Below are positions 22,841 to 32,971 of a DNA stretch of 64,000 bases, one piece after another. The translations under genes were made by a program, and so were the position numbers. Numbering within the stretch: the first letter of the stretch is position 1; every line of letters starts with the position of its first letter. The notes under the pieces are model-generated. The model was not told the DNA's origin. It searched no databases and was given only the letters and a program-made list of their open reading frames with translations. The DNA comes from Avena insularis (taxonomy: Eukaryota > Streptophyta > Magnoliopsida > Poales > Poaceae), in contig CM042693.1 in NCBI GenBank assembly GCA_023614405.1, positions 153,466,731 to 153,530,730 of the forward strand, written 5' to 3'.

Positions 22841-24719
22841 GGCTCCCTCGTCCTGGTACGAGCTCGAGGACTCCCCTGTGTAGTGTACAACGGGGTCATA
22901 TGAGGGCGCTTCCTCCTGATAGTGCCCATGGAAGCTAAGAGAGCGCAACTTGTCATCCATCTCCTCCTTGGAGCGTGACAAAGGTCCCTGAGAAATACTG
23001 AACAAAGTGATTTGGGGTAGAGGGATCTCTCTCTCTTTACCATGTTTATTAGCAATAAAATCTTCCTTTGTGTACCTAGTGTTCTTAGTGTGCTTCTCAG
23101 GTTCTTCCTCAACTTCCTCCTTATCAGGAGCATCATTTTTATCATACCACTCTCAGTTTCAGTATCAGAGACAGATATACTATTGGGATCTACAGCAGGT
23201 TCAAGGGGTTCCTCAACTATCTTATGTTTCTTTTTCTTTCTCTTACGAGGACTACCACTACTTTAACCTTGTTGATAATCCTGCTCAATTATTTTAGGGT
23301 GTCCTTCAGGATATAAAGGGTCTTGAGTAGCTATACCACTCCTATTTCTAATTCCATAAGCATGTTTATCTCCTGAGGCATTAACTAGCATATCCTTTTG
23401 TACCTTATCAAGTTGATCAAGTTGGGTTTGAACCATTTGAAAGTGTTTGCAAAGCATTTTAATATCAGTAGAAGTCCTTTCCACAATATCGTTTAACTCA
23501 TTGATAGCTCTAGAGTTTTCCAATAAATGATTCTGAACTTGTTTATTAAAATTACCTTGTTTAACAATAAATGTGTCAAGTTCCTCTATGCATTGATCAG
23601 GAGGCTTACGATAAGGAATATCACCTTCATTAAAGTGGAGAGAGTGTACCTCAATAGTAGATGAGTGGGTAATTGGCTTACATAATTCTTCTATAGGAGG
23701 TAGATTCTTCACATCTTCAGCTCTAATACCTTTCTCCTTTAGACACTTCTTAGCTTCCTTCATCACTTCATCATTTAATGCAATAACTCCCCTCTTCTTT
23801 AGTGTTGGTATTGGAACTGGTTCAAGCACAACTGGTTCAGGATTAATAGGCTCAGGTGTATTTAGCTCAGCTAAAGTCCAATCATCATAATTCTTGCTTA
23901 TTTTAGCCATTAATTCTTCAGCATCTGTAGGAGTTCTTTTCCTGAAAACACAATCAGCAAAGCTATCTAGGTATGTCCTAGAATCATCAGTTAGTCCATT
24001 ATAATAAATATCAAGAAGCTCATTCTTAGGTAATGGACATCTAGGATGTGCATGAATCAAGGAACAGAACCTTGTCCATGACTCAGGCAATTTCACTTCT
24101 TCTCCCTATTTAAAATCAAAAAGTCTCTGCAAAGCAGCATGTCTAGCACTGGGAGGAAAATATTTCTGGAAGAAAGAAGCAATCAAACAATCAGGGCTAT
24201 CAACGGAACCAGGAGGTAATCTATTAAACCAATCCCTAGCTTCTCCTTTTAGTGAAGAAGGGAAGATCTTAGTACAAAGTACTTACGCATCTTAAAATCA
24301 TCAGAGAATAAAGCACTCATAGTAGAAAGCTCATTCATATGAGCCGCAACACTCTCACTTTCAGTCCCATAGAAAGGTTCTTTCTCAACAATATCTAAAT
24401 AGGATAAATCAATAGAGAAATCATAATCTTTATCTTTAATATCTATGGGAGATGTGGCAAACTTAGGATCAGAGGATAACATAGGAATAATGGTGCATCT
24501 ACCAAGGAGAATCTTAATAGCACTAGTACCATGTGTGTTTCGGCACTCTTCAACAAATTCATCAGTGAACTCAATGTAACCATCATTAATATCATAACTC
24601 TCTCTAGAATCAGGTGAGCTAACAGGTGTAACAGTGTCTTCACTAGGAGTTTCGGTATTTCCTAGAATAGCCATAGTAGCATCTAGAAAAGGACCTAATG
24701 AACCACTCGCATCAAGCAC
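22841..24719 (-). pseudogene. Athila-like gag of the pol-less gypsy element (broken)
   Basis: The N-terminal part at 24249-24719 includes GRCTIIPMLSSDPKF and DLSYLDIVEKEPFYGTES. After a frameshift near 24250-24290 the retrotransposon-gag core follows (PPGSVDSPDCLIASFF), then KLPESWTRFCSLIHAHPRCP and LLDIYYNGLTDDSRTYLDS at 23263-24096. A long helical C-terminal region follows (NELNDIVERTSTDIKMLCKHF). Further stops lie near 24115 and 23260. The C-terminus (YDPVVHYTGESSSSYQDEG) is interrupted by the BARE-1 insertion, and the last residues, YYGGAPTWAPWD and the stop, lie at 14120-14167 on the other side. It is the only protein of this element. Confidence 0.85.
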
Positions 24720-24973
24720 AGTAGAAGTAACATCATGAGCATCAAAGCAGTTTCAGATTCAGCAGTAGTAGTAGTGTGTGTAGCATGTGTATGTTGTGGT
24801 GGTGTAACAAGCTTACACAGACGGTGAATCAAGAGCAACAGAGGTGTTTAGGACTGTACCTCTTCTTGTAGTGGATGGTAAAATAGGAAACTTTCCATCA
24901 CGAGACTTCCCCATGATGAAAGGAGTAGAAGTGAACAATAGTAGATGCAAGTGAACTTACAAATAAAGCTATG

Positions 24974-24992
24974 CTCCCCGGCAACGGTGCCA
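24974..24992 (-). promoter_or_regulatory. primer-binding site (tRNA-Asp type) of the gag-only gypsy
   Basis: TGGCACCGTTGCCGGGGAG on the minus strand, about ten bases inside the 5' LTR. The family norm is TGGCGCCGTTGCCGGGGA, so one CpG has decayed. Confidence 0.85.
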
Positions 24993-25003
24993 GAAAATAG
25001 TCT

Positions 25004-26389
25004 TGATGACCCACAACTATAGGGGATCGCAACAGTCTTCGCGGGTAGTATTACCCAATTTATTGATTCGACACAATGGGATCCAAAGAATACTTGCAAG
25101 CCTTAACAATTGAGTTGTCAGTTCATCTGCACCTGGAAATAGTTCTTGCTCACAAAAGTTTATCAGTAGCAACAGTTTGGTAGTTGCAATAGCAAAACAA
25201 CAGCAGTAGCAAAACAGGAGCAATAGTAACAGTAATGGTAACAGTAGGATTCGAGTGCGGTAGGCATAGGGATGGATGAACGGGCGTTGCATGGACGAGT
25301 CTAAACATGTAACTTCAAGATCTAGGGCATTGCATATAAATAATAACAAGTATCCAAGTACTAAACAATCCTAGGCATGTGCTCCATATATAGTCATACG
25401 TGCTCGCAATGAGAACTTGCACAACATCTTTTGTCCAGCCAGCCCATGGCAGCGGGGCCTCTAGGGAACTATTGGCAATTAAGGTGCTCCTTTTAATAGA
25501 GCACTGGAGAAAAGCATTAACACTCCATGAACATGTGATCCTCACATCACAGCAATACCCTCCAGTTGTCCAAATTATTGTCACTTCAGGGCCTTTGGAT
25601 CTGGACAATGATATGTGTACACAACTTGCAGATAAGATCACAAACAATACTATCACAATGATTCAATAATAAGTTCAGATATGAGATCATGGCACTCGGG
25701 CCCTAGTGACAAGCATTAAGCACAACAAGTTGCAACAAAGTCAAATAGCACTAATAGAGACACTAGGCACTATGCCCTAACAATCTTATTCGATTACAAG
25801 ATAGAACTCATCCAATCCCTACCATCCACATAGCCTACAATGGGGGATTACTCACTCATGGATGAGGGAAACATCGATGGTTGATGGAGAGGCATTGGTG
25901 ATGACGATGGTGATGATCCTCTCCAAATTCCCCGTCCCGGCAGGGTGCCAGAACGGAGTTTCTGGATCCGAATCTTGGTTTCTGATGGTGGTGGCAGAGC
26001 AGAACTCTTTCTGGAAAAACGTCGAACCCCCCTTGGTTTTTAGGTCAAGGGGCAACTTATAGGCACAGAGGGAGCCCAAGGGGGTGCCTGGGGTGGCCTT
26101 ACCCCCCTAGGCACGGGGTAGGGCCCACCCGCACCTGGCAGGGGTGTGGGCCCCCCAGGCCTCCACTCCGTTTCGTCTTCGGTCTCCGTGGATCTTCTAG
26201 TGAAACATAATTTTTGGCATATTTTCCGGGATTTTTCCTGATAGTTGATTTTCTGCATAAAAACTAGACACCAAGGTAATTCTGCTGAAAACAGCGTTAG
26301 TCTATGTTAGTTGTATCCAAATCACATAAGTTTAGAGGAGAAACAATAGCAAAAGTGTTCGGGAAAGTAGATACGTTTTGGACGTATCA
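25004..26389 (-). repeat. 5' LTR of the gag-only gypsy element
   Basis: 1386 bp, the same length as the 3' LTR. A minus-strand TATA box CCTATAAG lies at about 26052-26062. The terminal sequence GATACGTCCAAAACGTATC is itself a small inverted repeat. Confidence 0.92.
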
Positions 26390-28984
26390 AACTCCTTGAC
26401 AATAGATGTGCTTTCGGTCATATGACTTGTGCATCCACTATCAAGCACCCACTTTGACCCTCCGGAAGCATAGGTCTACAAAATATCAAGCTAGTTTTTA
26501 GGTACCCATTTTTCAATGGGTCATGTTTTGTTAGCAACAAGGGTCTTGGGGACCCAAATAGACCAAGCAATACAACCATCAAATGGGCCAACATATTGTG
26601 CATACACATCACCATAATAATCACGCATTAAGACATAGTGAGGGTTAGCACTTCCCGCAAAGTCATCATGATACATAGTTTTGCCACTTGTGGTCTTACT
26701 ACCCACAATGGCCTTGTCTTTTTATTGTGCGGGCTTGTCCTTCTTCTTCTTCTTGTTCTTCTTCTTCTTAGCTTTGGAGACAAATCCAATGCCTCCTTTC
26801 TCACCATTTGGCCTCTTCTTACTCAAGAGGTCATCAAGGGACTTGTTTCCTTTTGGAAAGGTGGCCTTAGCTAGCTCCCCCTTCAGCCTAGCATTTTCTT
26901 CAAGTATATTTGTACTACTAGAAGGAATGAAATTACTAGGTGAATCAATATTGGTCAATTGAGTTTGAAGCTTTTCATGTGACTTTGTGAGTAACAAGAG
27001 TTCACTTTCCAAGGCCTTGTGAGCCTTGTCAAGCATACTAAAGTCATCGGCAAGTTTTTCATGAACAACACCAAACTCAATCTTGTCCTTTTTTGTCTTT
27101 TTATATTTAGCAATAGCATGGTCTCGTTCTTTGACAAGTCTATTAACAATTAAGTCATTAGCCCCATCAATCCCTTCAAGTTTTATTTCAAGGGACATCC
27201 TAGTCTCTTGTTCTTCTTCTAGAGCATTATTTAGAACTTCTACCTCAATCATGTGTTCTCTCCCTACTTTACATCTCTCATCAAGAAGCTCTTGTGTGTG
27301 AGAAAGTTGATTTAAGAGGTCCACAAAATGTCTCTTGTGTTCCCCTTGCAAGTTATTCATGAACTCATCAAAAGCAATTATTTCCATTTTGACCTTAAAA
27401 GATATCTCATTATCAATTTCATCATTAATCAAGGAGGAGGGGTGTGATGATGAAGATACCACCATTCCTCTTGCCATAAGGCAAGTGACATTCTTGTTGG
27501 AGATATTCTAATTTGGAGAGTCGAAGAGGGAGAATGTGCGTGTAGAAGTAGTGGAAAGAGAAGCCACACCACTTGATGTTTCCTCTTCATCATCTTCATT
27601 GTAGGAGGAGAATTAATCATGAGTGATCAATACAATTTCAACCAACTTCTTGTTGATGGGATTCTTCTTGATGAAGGGTTCTTGAAAGCAGCTTTGGAGG
27701 TTTTCTTCAACACAAGTTTACCCCCATGATCTTCTCTTTTCTCATATGGACAACCCGCCACAAAGTGGTAGCGGTCACCACAATTGAAGCAAGTTCTCAA
27801 CTTAGTGACATTGTCTCTTCATCCATTTGGGTTGCTTCTTCGTTGCATTTCCATCTTGGATTTGGCGGGATCTTTCCAAAAGTTCTTTGCAGAGAAGGCC
27901 ATATATTCACCATGAGAAATCTTTACATCATCGGGATGGCTCATGGATAAGCATCCATCACTATCATCTTCATCCACATTCTCCACAACTTTAGCCTTTA
28001 ATGTAAGGTTGACACAATTGCTCATTCCAAGGGCTCGAGCATGGGCATCTTTGGCATTCTTGGCGGCAACCTTGAAAGAGGCCATCTCTTGCATAACTTC
28101 ATTGGAGGTCATGAGGTGGTAGTTATGTCTTACTTGTAGGATTTTCAAGTCGGTGGGCTCAAAGGGCATGAGTGCACTCACATATTTCCTTTTTATCCAA
28201 GCATCATCCACATGTGAGGCACCCACATTCCTAAAGGCGGTGGCGGTGCACTTGAGCCTACGATACATGTCTTCATCATCTTCACCATCCTTCATATAGA
28301 AGCCTTTGGCTTCATTGCTTAGTGCATCATACCGGTTCCTTCTCATGCTCTCATTTCCAACATACAACTCTGTGAGAGCATCCCAAGCTTTCTTGGCAGT
28401 GTTGAGGTGTTCAATGTGAGGGTAGTCTTTTGTACCCAATCCTTGTTGAATCATGTGCAAAGCGCTGGCATTGAGTTGACTATTGACCACTTCTCTTCTA
28501 GTCAAGTTGGTTGGATCTCCAATATGGAGTCCTTCTTCAATTATGTTCCATAACTCAATACAAGAGCTTCACACATGAGATTTCATTAGTGATTGCCATT
28601 GAGAAAAAGTAGATGCAGCAAGCTTAGGTGGGTCTCCTCTATTGTTTATATGAGGGTGAGAAATTGGAGGGTCGGGAGAGTACCATCCTTGCTTTTCATG
28701 GTGCCCCCCTTCCCACCATCCTTTTTGGTGGAGGGATTAGCGGTTTCATTTCCCCCCACCACCATACCCGTGGGTGATGACAGAGCATTCACCCTTGGGG
28801 TTGGTGGGAGTCCCTCTTGAGGAGAGGGAGGATACGAGGCTTTAACAAATTGCTCTAATAGATCGCACAATTCTTTTATTTCCTTTCCCAAGGTGGCGCT
28901 CAAGTTTGTTTCCAAATTCTTGTGGTCCTCCATGGACACGGTGTTACTTACCTCACTCCCTCCTTCTCCATCATGGCTACCCAT
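26390..28984 (-). pseudogene. SIRE-type copia gag and protease (broken)
   Basis: The gag ATG is at 28984, about 40 bases after the primer site. The N-terminal piece (28646-28984) is followed in another frame by the UBN2 domain at 27819-28505 (AKKAWDALTELYVGNESMRR, DEDMYRRLKCTATAFRNVG). The zinc knuckle CFNCGDRYHFVAGC (CX2CX4HX4C) is near 27740-27800. Then comes a 250-codon coiled-coil stretch ending in a Lys-rich tail at 26722-27477. The protease motif KWVLDSGCTSHMT (DSG triad) lies at about 26410-26460 and is followed at once by the gypsy insertion. Three frame changes and stops make it inactive. Confidence 0.85.
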
Positions 28985-29021
28985 ATACTCTTAGGCAGTA
29001 AAGCCCGAATAAAGAACCGAG

Positions 29022-29035
29022 GCTCTGATACCAAT
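29022..29035 (-). promoter_or_regulatory. primer-binding site of the SIRE-type copia
   Basis: ATTGGTATCAGAGC on the minus strand, directly after the LTR end, matching initiator tRNA-Met. Confidence 0.85.
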
Positions 29036-30245
29036 TGAAAGGATCGTATGGGCACCTAGAGGGGGGGTGAATAGGTGCTACTTCAAATTTTACTCTTTTC
29101 AAATTAGGGTTTGACACAAAAGGTAAATTCTCTAGATTATGCAACTAAGGTGAGTTTATCTATATGTCAACCTAGCACATACACAAGAAAGAACAAGTAA
29201 AGTAAAGTGCAGTAAAGGATAGAAGGAACCAAACCGGAGCACGCGGAGACACAAGGGTTTGTTTCCCGTAGTTCCTTCCTTTTGAGGGGAAGTATGTCTA
29301 CGTTTGGAGAGGGGGTGGTTTCAAACCACCAACGCCATGAGAGGCCTCCCTTGTTCTCCGGTGAACCTCGCTCCAAAGGATTCGATTCACCTGTTCCACT
29401 ATATCGGCAACCTTGGAGGTGGAAGTCGGCACCTTTACAACAAGTTCGAGGCACACATCCACAACTTAATTGGAGGCTCCCGAATACAAGCAAGCTGTCA
29501 AACAATCAAAGACAAGCTTGTAAGAACCAAATCAAAAGCTATGGTTTCCAAATAAACACTAGAGCATGGGGGACCTCAAGTGAATGAGGGGGAAATGAAG
29601 ATCTCTCTTGGTGAAGCTGTAGATCAAGGCCTCCTCCTTCGATTCTCCAAAGATCAATGACTTTGGATGGTTGCATGAAGAGATCTTGTTGATTTGGTGG
29701 CTCAAATGGGGATGGTGTTCTTGAGTGGGTAGAGCATCTAGAGGAAGGGGATAAGGTACTCTATTTATAGGCCCCCTCCACTGAACCGTTTTCTAATCGT
29801 TGGAGGATCTGCTAGACCGGAGACTCCGATGTGCAGACCGGAGACTCCGGTCTACACCGGAGACTCCGGCCAATCTCCGGACTGACCTTTGGACCACCCT
29901 TCTGATTGTGCCAGCGCCCCTGGGAAAACTCCTCCGGAGATTCTTCAAAGTTTTCGGACCTAGTGGACCGGAGACTCCGGTCCAGCCACACCGGAGACTC
30001 CGGTCTAAGGCTTGGACCGAAGACTCCGGTTGATCTCCAGACCCCCATACATATTGTCCCAGGCTGATTTCAGGAGCCCCATCCGGAGATTCCTGGGGAA
30101 ACTCCGAACCACGCCGGAGACTCCGGTCCACTCAGACCAGAGACTCCGGTCTGGAGTTTCCAGGAACTTGCATATGTGGCAGAAATGATTCCGTAAGTCA
30201 AGGGTCCTTTTCACTTTGCATTATATCAACCTGTAGACATTAACA
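29036..30245 (-). repeat. 5' LTR of the SIRE-type copia
   Basis: 1210 bp from TGTTAATGTCTACAGG at the right end to GGATCCTTTCA-like sequence at the left (minus reading). A minus-strand TATA box CTATAAATAG lies at 29761-29770. The LTR contains a cluster of GACCGGAGACTCCGGTC-like palindromes at 29815-30155. The right boundary is where homology to Angela pol resumes, so it is accurate to about ten bases. The partner LTR is deleted. Confidence 0.75.
29815..30155. repeat. cluster of about eight CCGGAGACTCCGG palindromic units
   Basis: Eight near-copies of a 13-17 base, almost perfectly palindromic unit, with irregular spacing of 15-60 bases and several half units (ATCTCCGGA, CCGGAGATTC). It lies upstream of the LTR TATA box in the U3 region. 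The rich CpG/CCGG content means dense methylation sites. Open frames through it translate to repeated SLRS-type words and are not genes. Confidence 0.8.
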
Positions 30246-30253
30246 TACTATAA

Positions 30254-32900
30254 AATGATCTACTTGTTGTTAATGAACACCAAAAGTGATTATGACAGTA
30301 AATGTCCTTTCAACGGTCGTCTTGGTCACATTGGAGTGAAGTGTATGAAGAAACTCCATTCCGATGGACTTCTTGAATCACTTGATTTCGAATCACTTGA
30401 AATATGCGAAGCATGTGTGATGGGAAAAATGACTAAGAATCCATTCTCTGGTATGATGGTGCGAGCTATAGACTTATTGGAAATCATACATACCGATGTA
30501 TGCGGCCAGATGAGTGTGGCATCGCGCGGTGGTTATTGTTATGTTCTTACTTTCACGGATGACTTGAGTAGATATGGGTATATCTATTTCATGAAACATA
30601 AGTCTGAAACTTTCGAGAAAGTTTAAGGAATTTCAAAGTGAAGTAGAGAATCAACGTAACAAGAAGATTAAATTTCTACGATCTGATCGTGGAGGTGAAT
30701 ATCTAAGTTACGAGTTTGGCGAGCATTTGAAGAAATAAGGAATATTTTCACAATTGGCACCGCCGAGAACATCACAACGTAATGGTGTGTCCGAATGTCA
30801 TAATCGAACTCTCTTAGGTATGGTTCATTCTATGATGTCACTTACAGATTTACCGTTATCATTTTGGGGTTATGCATTAGAAACAACCGCATTCACTTTA
30901 AATAGGACACCATCTAAATCCATTGAAATGACACAGTTTGAATTATGGTTTGGGAAGAAACCTAAATTGTCGTTCCTTAAAGTTTGGGGTTGTGAAGCTT
31001 ATGTAAAGAAGTTACAGCCCGAAAAGCTAGAACCCAAAGCGGAAAAATGCGTCTTTATAGGATACCCGAAGGAAACTATTGGGTATAGCTTCTATCATAG
31101 ATCTGGAGGCAAAATCTTCATTGCCAAGAATCGATCCTTTCTAGAGAAGGAGTTTCTGTCAAAAGAAGTGACTAGAAGGAAAGTAGAAATCGACGAGGTT
31201 ATCGAACATTCTCTCTAATTTGAGAGTAGCGCAGCACCATAAGAAGTTTTTGTGGCGTCTGCACTAATAAGAGAGGAAGCTAATGATAGTGACCATGAAA
31301 CTTAGATCGAAGTTACTACGGAACCTCGCAGGTCGACAAGGACTAGTACCACTCTCGATTGGTATGATCCCATTATAAGTGTCATGTTGGTGGACAGCAC
31401 CGATGACCCTGCGACATATGAGGAAGCGATGATGATCCCAGATTCCATCAAATGGCAAGAAGCCATGAAATCCGAGATTGGATCCATGTACAAAAACCAA
31501 GTATGGACTTTGGTTGACTAACCGAATGGCCGAAAGGCTGTCGAGAACAAATGGATTTTCAAGAAGAAAACATATGTTGATGGTAATGTAACCGTCTATA
31601 AAGCTCCACTTGTCACGAAAGGGTTCTGGAAAATTCAAGGAGTTGACTACGATGATACTTTCTCACTGGCAGCAAAGCTAAAGTCTGTGAGTATTTTGTT
31701 AGCAATCGCTGCATATTATGGTTATGAGATATGATAGATGGATGTCAAAACGGTGTTCCTCAATGGAGACATTTATGAAGAGTTGTATATGGTATAACCC
31801 AAAGGTTTTGTCGATCCTAAAGATGCTAACAAGGTATGCAAACTTCAATGATTCATTTATGGATTCAAGCAAGCATCCTGAAGTTGGAATCAACATTTTG
31901 ATAAGGTGATCAAAAGTTTTGGTTTTATACAAACTTATGGAGAAGCTTGTATTTACAAGAAAGTGAGTGGGAGCTCTGTAGAATTCCTAGTACTATATGT
32001 GGATGACATATTGTTGATTGGGAATGATATAGACCTTCTTAAGAGTGTCAAAGATTATTTGAATAATAGTTTCTACATGAAGGATCTTAGCGAAGCTGCT
32101 TACATATTAGGCATAAAGATTTATAGAGATAGATCAAGACGCCTAATAGTGCTTTCACAGAGTACATATTTGGACAAATTTCTAAAGAGGTTTGGAATGG
32201 AAGATACCAATAAAGGGTTCTTTCCCGTGTTGCCCAATACGACCTTGAGTAAAACTCAAAGTCCTGCTACGGCAGAAGATAGAGAGAGGATGAGTAAGAC
32301 TCCCTATGCCTTAGCCATAGGATCTATCATGTATGCCATGCTATGTACTAGACCGGACATTGCATATGCTGTTAGTTTGACAGCAGATATCAAAGTGATC
32401 CAGGATTGGATCATTGAAGAGTGGTCAAAAACATCCTAAAGAACTTGAGAAGGACTAAGGATATGGTTCTTTCTTATGGAGGTGATGAACAACTCGTTGT
32501 TAATGGTTACACTGATGCTAGTTGGAACACCGATCCGGATGATTCTAAATCTCAATCTGGATACGTATTTACTTTGAATGGTGCAGCAGTGAGCTGGAGG
32601 AGTGAAAAGAAAATCGTTCAGAGGCTTCACAAGAGGCGATATGTATGAAGGAGTTCATTGCGGAGCTTGGTGTGGTTCCCAATGCACTGGACCCAATGGC
32701 TATCTACTGTGATAACATGGGTGTCATAGCCCATGCACACGAGCCAAGGTCACACAAGAAGCTGAAGCATATCAAGCTACGTTATCACGCTATTCGAGAG
32801 AATGTCCAAGATGGTGACATAAATATTTGCAAAGTACACACAGATCTGAATGTGGTGGATCCGTTGACTAAACCTCTCCCGAGGGCAAAACATGACCAGC
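30254..32900 (+). pseudogene. Angela-type pol: pre-integrase, integrase, RT, RNase H (broken)
   Basis: Coding resumes at about 30254 with the pre-integrase zinc region (GRLGHIGVKCMKKLHSDG, CEACVMGKMTKNPF). Integrase follows, interrupted by a frameshift near 30623 and a TAA near 30738 (SQRNGVSECHNRTLLGMVHS resumes at 30754). RT carries stops near 31520, 31732, 31794 and 31850. The catalytic box LYVDDILLIGND at about 31995-32030 is intact. RNase H is in two more frames (32421-32648 and 32645-32900; AIYCDNMGVIAHAHEP, ending PLTKPLPRAK). The lesion load exceeds that of the nested BARE-1 copy, as expected for the older host element. Confidence 0.88.
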
Positions 32901-32961
32901 ACCAAACCTCCATGGGTGTTAGGTATATTACCATGTACTCTATATTATTGACTCTAATGCA

Positions 32962-32971
32962 AGTGGGATAC
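32962..32971 (+). promoter_or_regulatory. polypurine tract of the Angela copia
   Basis: AGTGGGATAC immediately before the 3' LTR. The BARE-1 copy has AAGTGGGAGAC in the same place, so this is the plus-strand primer site. Confidence 0.7.

Larger units (their letters stand above)
10551..26389 (-). mobile_element. Athila-like gypsy retrotransposon, gag-only, with nested BARE-1 copy
   Basis: The perfect target duplication AACTC lies at 10546-10550 and 26390-26394. Both LTRs are exactly 1386 bp (10551-11936 and 25004-26389), starting TGATACGTCC on the minus strand and ending GGTCATCA. The primer-binding site TGGCACCGTTGCCGGGGAG at 24974-24992 is of the tRNA-Asp type used by Athila elements. Only gag is encoded. 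The gag stop is at 14120, and the 2.2 kb between it and the 3' LTR holds no pol. Without the nested BARE-1 element it is about 7.2 kb. It must rely on enzymes from an autonomous relative. Confidence 0.9.
7415..30245 (-). mobile_element. SIRE/Maximus-type copia retrotransposon, 3'-truncated
   Basis: Only the 5' LTR (29036-30245) is present. The primer-binding site follows on the minus strand at 29022-29035, then gag, protease, pre-integrase, integrase, RT and RNase H down to about 7415. The 3' LTR and the last part of RNase H are missing. A gypsy element at 10551-26389 splits it between the protease motif and the pre-integrase region. Without that insertion the remnant is about 7.0 kb. A large coiled-coil gag extension and a long acidic integrase-RT linker are characteristic of the SIRE/Maximus copia lineage. 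The left junction is deduced from loss of homology, so it is good to about 15 bases. Confidence 0.8.

Noticed and set aside
25017..25349. Leu-rich frame repeated at 10665-10895
   Set aside because: It is in the two LTRs of one gypsy element and translates a CAGCAG/CAACAG-like repeat; no gene.
29793..30131. Open frames with repeated SLRS-type words
   Set aside because: They translate the palindromic CCGGAGACTCCGG cluster inside an LTR; the same pattern appears in several frames.
29815..30155. Possible CRISPR-like array
   Set aside because: Units are palindromic, spacing is irregular, there are half units, and the context is a plant retrotransposon LTR.
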